Origin: Mantis religiosa
Lineage: Eukaryota; Arthropoda; Insecta; Mantodea; Mantidae
Direction of reading: 5' to 3'
Length of the DNA stretch: 64,000 nucleotides
Assembly: GCA_030765055.1 (NCBI GenBank)
Contig: CM060947.1
Span: 105,322,966-105,386,965, forward strand
Shown here: positions 10,005 through 21,356 of the stretch, piece by piece
Numbering within the stretch: position 1 is the stretch's first letter
How the letters are laid out: every line of letters begins with the position of its first letter
The notes under the pieces: model-generated
The model's database searches: none
What the model was told of the DNA's origin: nothing
What the model saw: the letters and a program-made list of their open reading frames with translations, nothing else
Translations under genes and position numbers: made by a program

Positions 10005-11957
10005 CGATGAAATGGGTTCATCACTTTGCACCCGAAACAAAACGGAAATCAATGGAGTGGCACCACACCCACTTCCCTACCAAGAAAAAGTTTAAAGCCA
10101 TACCCTCAGCTGGTAAAGTCATGGCTACAGTCTTGTGGGATGCTGAAGGGGTTATTCTTTTTGATGTTCTCCCCTATGGTCAAACAATCAACTCTGAAGT
10201 GTATTGTGCTACCCTTCGAAGAAGAAATGACTTCAGCATGTTCGTAGGCACAAAAATCCGAACAAACTTCTTCTCCATGACAACACAAGACCTCACATAA
10301 GTCCTCGTACCCGAGAGAAGCTCACAAAACTATACTCTGTCTCACGCCAGTTTAATCCTACTGTAAACAAGGCAGAGCTGACTCAACTCGCCACATGCTA
10401 GACGCTACATGCACGCACATAAGTTTTGCAACACTAGCAGTATGTATGTATAGCAGCGCTAACTTCTAGACAAGAAATAGAATTGGGTTACACATTAATT
10501 TATTAAATCTATGAGTTGGAATATTAATAGAATCATGCAGTAACATAATGGTTACCTTACTATAACTGACTTCCGCCCTCGCTTTTGAAATTTCAATCCA
10601 ATATCAGCAACCGATGGAGAGTACTTCATTAAAAATTTGGCAAGTCTGTGTCAGAATTTACCGCATGCAAAACCTTATTTAGAGTTGGTGGTTCATTTCT
10701 GAAAAAATAATCATGAACTTAACTACATATAGCACTTTGCGTAAAATCATCGTATTTCTCCATGTGCGTTTGCAATTACTTGATTTTCCTGGTGTTCTTA
10801 GAGTTCCGGATGCTTGCTGTTCCATTCTAACATTATGCACACTACTTGCGGAAACACCAAGGAGATCACCAGTTTTTCTCAATGTTTTTTTATAGACAAT
10901 TCCGGGCTTCTTTCTTTAAGAATCGCTCTTGTCACTTTTTAAAGGTTTGCCTCGATTGTGTTTCATTTCAGCTGAAGCACTGGCCTGCTCCATGATGAAA
11001 AGCTTACTGTTTTTAAATTGCATATACATAAGTGTTCTTGGGCTTGTGAGGAAAACAGTGTTAAATATCAGAAGCAACTCCACACTATAAACAATAACAT
11101 CTTAATCAGCATTCAACTCGATACAGAGTCATTGCGAGAGAGCTCCCTGGTATACTAATGCAAAAATATTATATAATAGCAGTGTCCTTTAGTAATTGTT
11201 AAATAAAATGCAGCTCAGTTTAACATATGTTAAAGGTGTGAATAATTTCACCTGTCTGCTGTCTAATCTGTATATAGCATACTATTATGTATGTATCTGT
11301 TGTAAATACTCTTTCAGGTCTCACGAGCCCAGAATACATCGTATGTGGTATGTGAAGCAGAATGATAAAATGTGGGGCTATTACGTTAATAAGAATCGAA
11401 ACATTTGCATACTTTTCTCTCTCCGAAATTAGCTCATACAGAGCAGTGATCAGAAAACTACTTACAGTACTGTACATAAAGGAGGGGTTTATCGTATGCA
11501 TGCAAATAAAAAAAAAACGCCCATTAACTTCGCTAAGCCAATCAACAGCTTAACCGCTTCTGTCCCAATATCTCTGTCTCTCTTTCTGCCCAGATGTTTA
11601 CAGCAGGATTAAACTAGGTTGAGATAGATCATACAGTTTCTTCCGCATCCTTCCTACAGCCCCGATCTAGCACCATTGGATTTCCATATGTTTGGCCCAA
11701 TGAAGAATGCAATTTGTGGGATGCACTATGCAGATGAAGTTATTGATGCAGTACGTCATTGGCTCCGACATTGACTAGTGGAATGGTACCGTGCAGGCAT
11801 ACAGACCCTCATTTCAAAGTGGTGTAAAGCCATAGCATTGAACAGAAATTACGTTGACAAATAATGTTGTGTAGCTAAAAGATTGGGGAATAACATGGTG
11901 TATCTTAATGCTGAATAAAACAATGTGTTTCAGAAAAATACTTATTGAACCTCCCTC
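10005..11957 (+). mobile_element. Mariner 2 fragment, split by an IS630-like element
   Basis: 5'-truncated mariner. Left part 10007-10332: WVHHFAPETKRKSMEW, PSAGKVMATVLWDAEGVILFDVLP (first Asp), LHDNTRPHIS and TREKLTKL. Right part 11634-11957: QFLPHPSYSPDLAPLD (third Asp), then the C-terminus to a stop at about 11862, and a right terminal repeat reading, in reverse, GAGGGAGGTTCAATAAGTAT. The two parts are separated by a 1299 bp insertion. There is no left terminal repeat. One frame change near 10290 and one stop near 11775. Confidence 0.8.
10333..11631 (-). mobile_element. IS630/Tc1-like element 1, nested in mariner 2
   Basis: 1299 bp, flanked by TA at 10331-10332 and 11632-11633. Imperfect inverted ends share AGTTTAATCCT(A/G)CTGTAAACA near 10350 and 11600. 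On the minus strand it carries the DNA-binding half of an IS630-like transposase at 10882-10679 (KTGDLLGVSASSVHNVR, TLRTPGKSS, then LNKVLHAV after a stop). No catalytic domain is recognisable, so this is a decayed or internally deleted copy. Confidence 0.75.
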
Positions 11958-12177
11958 GTTATATATACAATGTGTAATAGTTTCTAATTTAGTAAATCTT
12001 CTAGATTTTAGGAAAAATTCTCCTTGGATTTTTTTCTCTTTGTTTACTCAGTGTAAATGTGTAGGGCGTATAAAGTAAACATTGTATAGATGTGCTTTAT
12101 TTTATTGTTCCAGCTAATTAATTTTTATAAGGGAAGTTTTTATTATTTAACATCTTTCTTATACTTTATAATTTCAG
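11958..12177 (+). other. ATIC intron, splice acceptor
   Basis: AT-rich intron end with a pyrimidine-rich tract and AG at 12176-12177. No other feature seen. Everything left of here as far as the LINEs may also be intron of ATIC; upstream exons are not in the window. Confidence 0.6.
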
Positions 12178-12555
12178 GCACGGCTTTGCATGGTTGATGA
12201 TCTAATGGAGCAGCTGACTCCACTGGCTATAGCTTATGCAAGAGCTAGAGGTGCAGACCGTATGTCATCTTTTGGAGATTTTGTGGCTTTGTCTGATCCA
12301 TGTGACGCTGCAACTGCTCGCATCATCTCACGAGAAGTGTCTGATGGCATTATTGCTCCAGGCTACACTCCTGAGGCTTTGGATATCTTGAAGAAAAAGA
12401 AGGGAGGTGCTTACTGTGTACTGCAGATAGATCCAACATATATACCCCAACCAGTTGAAAGAAAAATTCTCTTTGGTCTCACTTTGGAACAACAGAGGAA
12501 CAATGCTGTCATAGATGAAAATCTATTTTCCAATATAGTCACTAGCAACAAAAAG
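12178..12555 (+). CDS. ATIC: ATIC exon (AICAR transformylase domain start)
   Basis: First ATIC exon in the window, 126 codons in phase 0. ATIC is a cytosolic enzyme that performs the last two steps of de novo purine synthesis: formyl transfer to AICAR, then ring closure to IMP. This exon encodes the start of the AICAR transformylase domain, with ARARGADRMSSFGDFVALSD, ISREVSDGIIAPGYTPEA and FGLTLEQQRNNAVID, all strongly conserved in animal ATIC. Acceptor AG at 12176-12177; donor GT at 12556-12557, after ...TSNKK. The N-terminal IMP cyclohydrolase half (about 280 residues) lies upstream of the window. No frame damage. Confidence 0.95.
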
Positions 12556-12827
12556 GTTAGCTACTTTAATGCTCTGCAATTAAAATGCACAAAATATGGG
12601 AAAGGATATGCCACAACTTATGTACCTAGTAAATTTCAATTGTACTTCAGTACTTAGTGATTTTTTTAAATAATCCAACTTTTTGGTTATTTGTATTTAT
12701 TTTTATTCTTCTCTTGAATAATTTTTATTTCATTGCTGTGATGTAAGGTTAAGCTAAGACTTTCAGTAGATGTAGAAGTATCAAGGGGATGAATATTTTT
12801 ATCTGAATTGTAAACATTGAATTTTAT

Positions 12828-13056
12828 TAATTAACTTTAAAGAGAGTCGATTAAAGACACTAGACAACACTTACTTTTAAATTTTTCCGGAACATGTTTC
12901 TGAGGCTTTGCCTCTATCATCGGCCGGCTCTCGACTGGCAAAGCCTCAGAAACATGTTCCGGAAAAATTTAAAAGTAAGTGTTGTCTAGTGTCTTTAATC
13001 GACTCTCTTTAAAGTTAATTTATCATAACACTGTTTTCAACACTTCCAAGAAAGGA
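12828..13056 (+). mobile_element. PLE palindromic insertion in the ATIC intron
   Basis: 229 bp insertion flanked by the 12-bp duplication ATTGAATTTTAT (12816-12827 and 13057-13068). It is nearly all palindrome: the arm at about 12831-12914 is repeated inverted at about 12938-13020, around an asymmetric 25 bp centre. The right end has an extra tail containing CAACACTTCCAAGAAAGGA, shared with the insertions at 30162 (inverted) and 54873. No coding sequence. It looks like two PLE 3' ends joined head to head. Confidence 0.75.
12887..12927 (-). ncRNA. Hammerhead-ribozyme-like motif, copy 1
   Basis: Minus-strand 41 nt laid out as stem I (CCGG/CCGG), core CCGATGA (hammerhead consensus CUGANGA with U changed to C), hairpin GAGGC-AAA-GCCTC, GAAA, a minimal stem III (C-AT-G), then GTT before stem I. 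The mutated core suggests this copy is inactive. The opposite arm keeps only the second half of the motif. Confidence 0.5.
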
Positions 13057-13159
13057 ATTGAATTTTATCCTCTTAATTTTGTCTGTTCTTCTAGAGCTTT
13101 AGGGGTTATTCTATTAATACAGAATTCACAATTAATGCTTTTATTGTTTTATTTTTCAG

Positions 13160-13326
13160 TTGCCAAAAGAAGCATTGCGGGACCTGATTGTTGCAACAAT
13201 TGCATTGAAATACACCCAGAGTAACTCAGTATGCTATGCTCGTGATGGACAGGTGATTGGCATTGGTGCTGGACAACAGTCACGAATACATTGCACCCGT
13301 CTTGCTGGGGACAAGGCTGACAACTG
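13160..13326 (+). CDS. ATIC: ATIC exon (transformylase core)
   Basis: 167 nt exon: acceptor AG at 13158-13159, donor GT at 13327-13328, ending two bases into a Trp codon. It encodes LPKEALRDLIVATIALKYTQ, NSVCYARDGQVIGIGAGQQ and SRIHCTRLAGDKADN. These are the near-invariant blocks of the AICAR transformylase active site and dimer interface. It joins in frame to the exons on either side. No damage. Confidence 0.95.
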
Positions 13327-13328
13327 GT

Positions 13329-14964
13329 ATGCTAAAAGTTTAATTAATAGTAACCCTAGCTTTCAGTGTTGTAGCAACTGGAGGTTACTTTATAATAATC
13401 CACGGTGTAACAGCCCAAATCAGGCTTGAGCCTGCAAACCCGACACAATATATTGTTATATTGTGCATAAAAAGTAAGAACACATTTTGTGTTTCCTAAA
13501 CATAGGTCAATGTACAATAGTAACTTGAGTTTCCTTTATAATCAACTTTTCTTAAATTTTTTTAAGGCAGTGTTCATTTTATTGGTGCACTGATATTTAA
13601 GAAAAATAAACCAATAAAACAAAATAATATCATTTATATGGACACCTTTACCTATGCTGGGCTATGCTTTAAGATACAATTCATTGGGTTATTGTCCCAT
13701 GGACAGTGGGAATTTTACTAAAGCTTTCACAATTTGTAACTTTAAAATATTAACAAGAGATAGTTTCAAGACTTGGTAGAAGTGTGGAAGGAATCTAATT
13801 GAAGTGAAATACATAATTTCAGCCATTTATCATTATCTCCTCTTGCCACAGAGGCAATCATTAAACTCTTTGCACTATGTTTAAGTGAATTTAGGTATTT
13901 TAAATGTTTTCAACTTTACACCTTTGTAGTCTGATGATCAGTATGTTTGTACACTTTGTAATAAGGTCATTGAATACATATTAATTGCTTCAGTTATGGT
14001 CATTTAAACTCTGTATGGAGCGGGAGTGGATATCCAAGATACAGCAAGTTGTTATAGATGCGTTCTGGACCCGTGACCTCCGCGGGATGAGGTGTGGGGG
14101 AGAGGGGAACCGTTGTCTGGTTATGCAGCGAGTGAGCAATACAGTAAACATTCAGCAATCACCTGCAGAAAGTCACATAGTCTATTTGCGTAGCAGGATG
14201 CAGAACTAGTTCAGTGCAGTAAGATTTACTATTCTTCTCACCATGTCTGAAGGTCTTAAGAAATTTAAGGTTGTGCATTCGGAAGGGTGTGAAATTATAA
14301 GTAGCATTATTCTCTACTTTAATGATACTTTAGTCATATATGCCTTTAATGAGCTTTAAACCAATTTTTGTTTTGTTAAAATAATTTAATAAATACGGAA
14401 GTTACAAATGTGTATTAATGAACCAATTTGACAGCATTTAACAATCTAAATGTCTTATGCTGTTTACTGTATATCTGTTCCTGACCCGTACAGGGTTTAA
14501 ATGTCCATCGCGTAGTGGTAAATCTTCTTTAGTAATGTTACAGCAAAGTAAAGATTCTGGGTCCCTTTGATGTCTGTTAATACTTTTAGCTAAATAGTGT
14601 TTGAAGCTTGTAACAGTAAAATCTACAGTATATTGAATAATTTGATTCTTAATCTCCACTTACATTTTAAGAGCTTACCTTGAATATTTTTGAAACTGTA
14701 TATACCTGCTTAGCTTATGTTTCACCATAGAAATGGCTTGTATGGAATGATTGATGTGTATCATGCCTAGAAATGTTTTCCCAAGGTTTTTTTAAATATA
14801 AATCAAAATATTGGTTTTGTCAAAATTGCAAACATGCAGGTCCTTCATTTTGATGAATTTTGTAACAGATTGTGTTTAAATAATTGAAATAGGTGCAGAT
14901 AATTTTATTGTTTACTAGGCAGTGATTTTAAAAACTTTGTTTACAAACTTCTTTTTAATTCTAG
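13329..14964 (+). other. ATIC intron, nothing recognised
   Basis: AT-rich intron of about 1.6 kb. I see no coding similarity, terminal repeats or tRNA-like parts; short frames at 13985-14209 and 14438-14659 have no recognisable content. Acceptor AG at 14963-14964. Confidence 0.6.
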
Positions 14965-15232
14965 GTGGTTGAGACAGCACCCAAATGTGGCAAACATGAA
15001 GTTCAAGAAAGGAGTAAAGCGAGCAGAAATTTCAAATGCTATAGACAACTATGTGAATGGTACTGTAGGAAAGGACATGGACACTGCAACTTGGACAGCC
15101 ATGTTTGATGGTGCAGCCCCTCCGCAGCTTACAGAGAAAGACAAGTCTGACTGGATAAAGAAACTCTCCAGTGTTGCATTAGGCTCAGATGCATTCTTCC
15201 CCTTCAGAGACAATGTGGATCGTGCAAAACAG
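14965..15232 (+). CDS. ATIC: ATIC exon (transformylase)
   Basis: 268 nt exon starting with the third base of the split Trp codon (WLRQHPNVANMKFKKGVKRA). It continues AEISNAIDNYVNGTVG, an acidic linker, and SDAFFPFRDNVDRAKQ, the conserved block just before the C-terminus of all ATIC proteins. Donor GT at 15233-15234. Phase is consistent with both neighbours. The following intron is about 6.1 kb and full of transposons. Confidence 0.95.
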
Positions 15233-15484
15233 GTATGCAATAACCAATTAAATACATGAGTTACTAGGATTGCATAATTGTTGTATCCCTAATCCCTAAT
15301 CATAGTGTCTTGGTTTAATCAGTTTTCAGAAACCTCATGAAAATAATATTTTGTGACAGTCAGAAAGTCTGCTTAATTCTCTAAGTTAAGATGGCTGTCA
15401 CAAACAAAATGTCAACTGCTTTGATTTTCTTTTATTCTTTTTGTATCAATTGTGTTATTAGGTAGTTGTCTCATATGTATATGA

Positions 15485-15640
15485 GAACTCCTAGTGGTTT
15501 ACCAGGAAAAATGCGAGTCAGGTAGAGAATTTAATGTTGTGCTGGCTCATGTCATGGTAGCCATGGGGACAGAGATCCTTGATTCATATCCTGTGGCTTA
15601 AATTTTCCATTCTGACTCTACCTTTTCAAAAGAGTTAAGT
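15485..15640 (+). repeat. SINE family 3, degenerate copy
   Basis: Shares TGGTTTACCAGGAAA, GAGAATTTAAT and a tRNA-like CATGGTAGCC...TTGATTCATATCC stretch with the better copy at 23120-23330. The tRNA-like part is degraded. It lies in the last ATIC intron. Confidence 0.55.
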
Positions 15641-15879
15641 ATTGCGGTACAATGTTCAGTGCCTAAAAAGGTTGAATTTGTATCTACAAAATACAAATGA
15701 GGTGTCTTAGGACTCAAAATCAATTGTAGTTAATAAATAGGCATGCATATTAAGTATTATCTGTAAAGACGGGATCTTTGATACCAAACCCAAAATATTA
15801 GGGCCAAAAATAGGAGTTTTAAAATATGCTTACAGTAAATCTATGAATGCTTGCATTTTTACTTATGGGATTCTTGATA

Positions 15880-16318
15880 AGTAAGGTGTTTGTGTGTTTG
15901 GAGGAATTTACTGATAGTGCATCCAAATTATTTGTGGTCGGTTTTAACTCTCTAGCACTTACACTTTATTTTTTGAGGGTCTATTTTTGGAAGCTGTTGC
16001 TTTCATTTTCAGCCTCGAAGGTCCGATTATCCTCTGTTGATGTTCGCTGTCTTCTCTCTGGTGGTAGAACTATGAACTTCTTTATCAAATAATGTGTCCT
16101 TTGGATATCAGAATTCATTATACTGTCCTTATTTTTCCATATTAAGATGTTCTCCCATGTTAGTTTGTTTTGGTTTATCACCCCTTTTAATAATTTTGGT
16201 TATGGGCCAAGGTCATGGTTTTTGTTCCAAAAGGGAAATGCTATGGGTGTCTTATCTTCCTGTTTCAATTGATGTTTCTAAAATGCTCTTCGACTCTGGT
16301 TGTTAGACTTCTATTGTA
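15880..16318 (-). mobile_element. PLE pair A/B: minus arm, 3' part
   Basis: Minus-strand remnant of a PLE GIY-YIG protein. Visible blocks are NQNKLTWENILIWKNKDSIM and HYLIKKFIVLPPERRQRTST, matching the plus-strand copy at 19600-19780. Interrupted at 16318 by an IS630-like element; the remaining N-terminal part of this arm resumes at 18971. Past the stop, the nucleotide match with the plus arm continues (CAGCTTCC...CCCTCAAA...TGTAAGTG). Confidence 0.75.
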
Positions 16319-16528
16319 CAGCGTACTGTTTCAGAAGGCACATGAGCCAAACCAATGTGTGTACACAGTGGCGGCACAGCTGCCAAGTGATGTCAGAGTG
16401 GAAGTTACGTTGAGGGAACGAGGAAAGTAGCATTTGTCGTGACAGAAATGGTCAGAATGTAAACTTAGGCAGCAAAGGATAATGATGATAACATTATAAA
16501 CTGTAACACTGAATATTAACATATTTAT

Positions 16529-17720
16529 TTACTGAAAATAACATCCCTGAGTTTTTCTGAAAATAGCTTTTAGCTCATCATCCTCCTCATTTTCTTCTTC
16601 CTCATCCTCACTTAATTCAGAATCAGTTTCTCGAAGATTTGTAACTAAACTCTGTACTGTGCTATCTCCACTTACTTCCTTATGGAAATCTTCTACTAGC
16701 AATTTCTCAGTGTGCAACACGCCTGGCCCAGTCTTCTTCAGTAACTCTCTCAAGTGCAGTGTGCATAAGCCTTTCAACATCCATGAGACGAAAAGTGATG
16801 TTTTCTTTAGCAGCTCCCTTCTTTTTCTTAGCTCAAATTAATTCTGTTGGGTTGTACTGGCAGTGATAAGGAGGTAAACGAATAATTTGGTGCCTGTTTT
16901 CTAATGTAATTTGATCTATCTGGTACCTCTTTTCTTGGGTTTTATGTTGATTTACTTTTTGTAATAATTCTGCTCTGGTTTCAGAAGGGTGGAATGTTAT
17001 TTTAGTATGTTCCAACCAGTCCTAAATACTTTGTTCTTTTTTTGGAATTTGTAGAGGGAGGTTTATCTAAGAGTTTAGAAATGTAGCTTGCATTATCCAT
17101 AATCATGTTGGACCTCTCTTCTAAAAAATGTATGAATTTGTTTGTGAACCAATCTGTAGATATCTGCATTCATTTCAGAATGGTAGTCAACTGTTTTGTT
17201 TTCTGATCTGGAATGGAAAACCCACTTGCTTTCGGAAATGAATCCTGTTTGTGCAGAACTTACATGGCAAATTATGTCACTTCTTTCGAGTAAGAATCTA
17301 CGGCCACCATTAGTTTTTCTGTACTTGAAGCCCAAATTCTTAAGAATTAATCCCATTGAAGTAGAGGAACCCATATAGTCTATTTTTTCCCTCCTAACAT
17401 GAACCAGCATTTTAATAGTGAGGTATTCACCATTGTCATACATTTCATATATTTTGCGGTGAAATATGTCTTTTTCAAAATAATCTAAATTGGAAACAGT
17501 TTTTATTTTCTGACATGCTTTCCTGGGGATTTAAATAAAGGTTCACCAATTTCGGGGCTAGAAGTTTTTTTGCTCTGTTTCACAATGCGCTACGCGGTAT
17601 ACACACTCACATTGCATGCTCTGGCTATGAGGTTCTGCTATGTGAAAAATTGATCAAGTCATCCACTTCCTCAAATGACAATTCCTTAAATAAACTGTAC
17701 ACTTTAAAAATAATATTTCT
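16529..17720 (-). pseudogene. IS630-like transposase (broken)
   Basis: DDE transposase with several stops and frame changes. N-terminal part near 17720-17570: ARNIIFKVYSLFKELSFEE, then a helix-turn-helix-like stretch. Middle 17443-17093: MGSSTSMGLILKNLGFKYRK and RRFLLERSDI, then SESKWVFHS (first catalytic region eroded). C-terminal 17015-16833: IIRLPPYHCQYNPTELI, containing the Glu of the DDE triad, then a stop where W is expected and AKKKKGAAKENITFRLMDVE. The tail 16780-16529 is highly acidic (SELSEDEEEENEEDDE). It shares CQYNPxEL with the copies at 42.6-44.2 kb. Confidence 0.75.
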
Positions 17721-18735
17721 GGCCTGAGAGCAGAGTACTCTACCCTTAGTACCTGCGCCATTGGAACCAGGTTTTGAAAGTAACATTAACACTTCCCTAA
17801 ACACAATGTGAACCTGTGAATTTTCTGCTTATTGTCACAGTTACACAAAGCACCTAACACTTAATTTGTGTTATGGACTGGTCTTGAACTGAACTAAAGA
17901 ATTTGCGCACAACTGCAGTGATCCATGGTCATTTAATTTATGAATGAAATATATGCAGTTCCCAACAACACTTCATAATGTCTTACTCTGTAAGTGCATA
18001 ATGAAAAGGAATAAAACACACAGGCAATATTGGAAGTTGGATACATAAGCATAAAGATGGGAGTCAGTTGTTTATTCTATAAATGATAACTTGAGCTAGA
18101 AGTTTTGCTCTGTTTCACAATGTGCGATGCAGCATGCACACTCACATTGTATGCTCTGTCTGCGAGATTCTGCTATTTGAAAAATTGATCCAGTCTTGCA
18201 CTTCCTCAAATGACAATTCCTTAAAAATGTTGTACACTTTAAAAATAATATTTCTGGCCTGAGAGTGGAGTAGAATAGAATAGAATAGAATCTTTATTGT
18301 CACATAACGTTTACATTGTCAGCCTAGCTGGTAAACTGGTGAGTCGTCAAGTTATACATAAAAGAAATTTAAAAGAAAGAAAAATCTTTCAGGTACTTTA
18401 CCCTTAGTACCTGCGCCATTGGTAGCAGGTTTTGATTCACTAAACACAATGTAAACCTGTGAATTTTCTGCTTGTTGTCGCAGTTACACAAAGCACCTAA
18501 CACTCAATTTGTGTTTATGAACTGAATTAAAGAATTCGCACATGACTGCAGTGATCTATGGTCATTTAATTTATGTACAAAATATACGTAGTTCCTAAAA
18601 ACCCTTCATAATGTCTTACTCCATAACTGCATAGTGAAAAGGAATAAGACACACAGGCAAGATTGGAAGTTGAATACATAAGCATAAAGAAGGGAGTCAG
18701 TTGTTTATTCTAGAAACGATAACTTGAGAACCATA
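17558..18735. repeat. Tandem duplication inside IS630-like element 2
   Basis: Two diverged direct copies, about 17558-18095 and 18096-18735. Both contain GCTCTGTTTCACAATG, CACTTCCTCAAATGACAATTCC, TTTCTGGCCTGAGAG, CCTTAGTACCTGCGCCATTG and GGGAGTCAGTTGTTTATTCTA. The second copy also holds the 18273-18395 insertion. The duplication covers the transposase N-terminal end and its upstream region. Confidence 0.8.
18273..18395 (-). mobile_element. Short retroelement 3' end with a pentamer tail
   Basis: Absent from the first tandem copy, present in the second. Minus strand ends GTGACAATAAAGATTC followed by repeated TATTC units, the look of a LINE or SINE 3' end. No clear target duplication. Confidence 0.5.
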
Positions 18736-18970
18736 CGTTGTAGAAAAATCGCCTTTGTACAGGCTACCTCAGATTTTCCTACATACACCAAGGCATATTA
18801 GAATGTCAAATTTCCAGTAATAATTTTGGATGCATGAAAAGAGAAATCTTTGTTGCTCACACTTGTGGTGTGCGTTCCAAACTAGCAATGCTACACGACT
18901 ATGATAGGACAGTCACTCTAGGCGAGCTCTCTCGACCTCTGCCTCATGTGCCTTATAATACCATACGCCT

Positions 18971-19110
18971 TATAGTTTGCTTTATTTAGCATTTTTCACA
19001 ATTTTTACAACTTATTTTGTATATTCTGGATCTATTGATTGGTGGAATTTAGTTTTTTGTTTTTAAATTTAAGAATTTTAAAACTGAATATCTGAATATC
19101 TGTTTGTAGA
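18971..19110 (-). mobile_element. PLE pair A/B: minus arm, GIY-YIG start
   Basis: Minus strand encodes INRSRIYQISCKNCEKC, then a stop where YIG is expected. This is the start of the GIY-YIG domain and matches the plus copy at 19440-19510. It is the other side of the IS630-like insertion. Confidence 0.75.
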
Positions 19111-19309
19111 TACCAAGAAGATAGTTTGCTCTTAAAAGACCTTTTGTAAATTTATTAAATGCTTTTGAGTGGTGTGTGAATCCACTGAATATGCTGTTGC
19201 TTTCTTTTTCTTTAGTGAATATAGTTGCTTCCTTAATGCTTTACTTCAGCTTAAATTTTTTAATTTTCTTAAATGCCAGACTTTTGTTGAATGCATTTTC
19301 TTCTTCTAG

Positions 19310-19900
19310 GTGAAGTATGGCTGTTTGTTCGTTGTACATATATCTGCTTTATCCATGGTTGTGTTGTTAAGGAATAAAATATCTTCTTGGCACCTACAAA
19401 TATTATCAAAATGGTTAAATTCAAAAACAGATGAAATGCCACTAATTAATAGATCCAGAATATACCAAATAAGTTGTAAGGATTGTGAAAAATGCTACAT
19501 AGGGCAAACTAAAAGAAACCTAAAAACAGAGTTAAAGAGCATGTTAGAAACATTAAATTGAAACAGGGAGATAAGTCAGCAGTAACATATTACTTTTGGA
19601 ACAAAAACCATCACCTTGACCCAAATCCAAAATTATTAAAAGGAGTGATAAACCAAAGCAAACTGATGTGGGAAAACATCTTAATATGGAAAAATGAGGA
19701 CAGAGTAATGAACTTTGAAATCCCACCTGTCCATAATTTGATAAAGAAGTTAATAGTTCTACCACCAGAGAGAGGATAGCAAACAACATCAGGAGATGAT
19801 AGTCGGATCTTTGAAAATGAAAGCAACAGCTTCCGAATATAGTCCCTCAAAGAATAAAAATGTAAGTGATGGGAGTGTTAAAAACGATTAGAAATAGTTT
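19310..19900 (+). pseudogene. PLE pair A/B: plus arm, GIY-YIG endonuclease
   Basis: GIY-YIG nicking endonuclease domain of a PLE. RIYQISCKDCEKCYIGQTKR holds the two signature blocks. A frame change near 19555 follows, then SAVTYYFWNKNHHLDPNPK and MWENILIWKNEDRVMNFEI, with IVLPPERG before the stop. No reverse transcriptase is recognisable upstream, so the copy starts just before the endonuclease. It lies head to head with the minus arm (18971-19110 and 15880-16318), about 200 bp apart. Confidence 0.8.
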
Positions 19901-21356
19901 TTTCAGGTAGTGGTGCCAACTAAGTTACTGTTTCATTTGCTATTTATGACCTAGAAAGTGTTTCAGTATTCAATGCATGCTACCAAAAATTGTAAAACAC
20001 ATTTTAAAAAGCTTATACTGGAGAAAGTATAGCTGTATACCGTATTACAGCAGTTCAAAGTAGTTGCATCTTACTTTGAAAGTCTGAACATTATATAATG
20101 ATTCCTCTCTACTCTTATTATGAGTACTCCCAAAATGAAGAAAACTTCAACAGAGTTCATGATAATGAGAAAGAAGTTGAAGCATATGTATAAAGAAATA
20201 GGAATGCTTCTGCAACACATTGCTCTCTATATGTAATTTCTGCCAAGGGAACACCAAATTTAGCACCTACAGATTTATTTTTGTTTCTGAAGATTTCATC
20301 TTGCTCAAAAGGACTTAATTTCTTGCCCATACGACATATAAAAATATTTTGTATTTGGATAAAAATTTGACATAATTAAATGCCTTTCATATAAAGTCTG
20401 TCAGACACTTGATGTAAAATTTTGGCGGGAAGAGGAAGAAAGAGAGTGTTAGTGATCGTTAGTGTTTATTGGCTCAGGAAAGGTAATGGCTGTTATCTTC
20501 CATTTGTATACCTTCTCTACTTTTGTATTCCACAGAGATTTTAGGATAATGTAAGAAAGACAACAGATGAAGGTTTTCAGTTTGCAAATGGTCTTGAGTG
20601 GCAGAGTAACAGTAGAATTCTTCAGTCCTGTCAGAGTTCAGCTTGCATGATATGCTTGAGGTTATGTCCGTTCCATCTTTTTACAAAATCATTACCAAGT
20701 CTTTAATTGGCAAGATAGTTTAACTAGATAGTTTAACTGAAGTGATTTTAATATGCATTGTTATAGACCAGTATCTATTTGTATGAAATTTGCAGAGCAG
20801 AGAGAAAACAATGAGCACAGATATTATTTTCTGCATAACCATTCCGTGCAAAACTACCAATTGCAAACTGAATTCCTGTAATTTCTGCGACGCTCTTAAG
20901 GAAAACTCTTCACAATAAAAATCTTTTGAATACTGTCCAAAATATGCTAGGGTTATTGGTAAATAACTTTAATTAAAGATGCAATGTAAAACATGTAGAA
21001 ACTCCTTGATATGCTGTTAAAGATGTGAAATGAAGCATGTAAAATCCCATGATATGCTACAATCTTGAGTGTAATCTTCAACATTTCTCATGTGTCTCTC
21101 TTCCCCCTCAACTCTAACCTGATAAGCTTGAAGTTTATTTCATCTTGCATTTTGTCTGGGAAGCATAATTGCAAAAACCTTTGGTTTTTAATATTGACAT
21201 TTTGAGGGAAAAAACATGATTGGATATTTGGAGAAATACTGTCTGTTTGAAAGCTTCAGTACTGAACACAGCTTTAAATGTTGCATGATAGTGATAACGG
21301 TTTATTTGTAACTTTAAAATGCTGTTGTAACCTGTTTAATTGATTACACATTACAG
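19901..21356 (+). other. ATIC last intron, distal part
   Basis: AT-rich, about 1.45 kb, nothing recognised. Ends with a pyrimidine-poor but AG-terminated acceptor (TTACAG at 21351-21356). Confidence 0.6.

Larger units (their letters stand above)
16319..18970 (-). mobile_element. IS630/Tc1-like element 2, nested in a PLE
   Basis: 2652 bp with TA at 16317-16318 and 18971-18972. The terminal inverted repeats align over about 28 bp: left AGCGTACTGTTTCAG then AAGGCACATGAG, right (reverse) GGCGTATGGTATTAT then AAGGCACATGAG. It sits inside the GIY-YIG region of the PLE minus arm, within the ATIC intron. Its 5' half is tandemly duplicated and carries a further small insertion. Confidence 0.8.

Noticed and set aside
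12828..13056. Ordinary TIR DNA transposon (MITE)
   Set aside because: The 12-bp duplication, the asymmetric extra tail and sequence shared with the GIY-YIG unit at 30162 fit a PLE-derived insertion better.
15049..15240. Minus-strand frame across an ATIC exon
   Set aside because: Shadow of the conserved ATIC coding exon.
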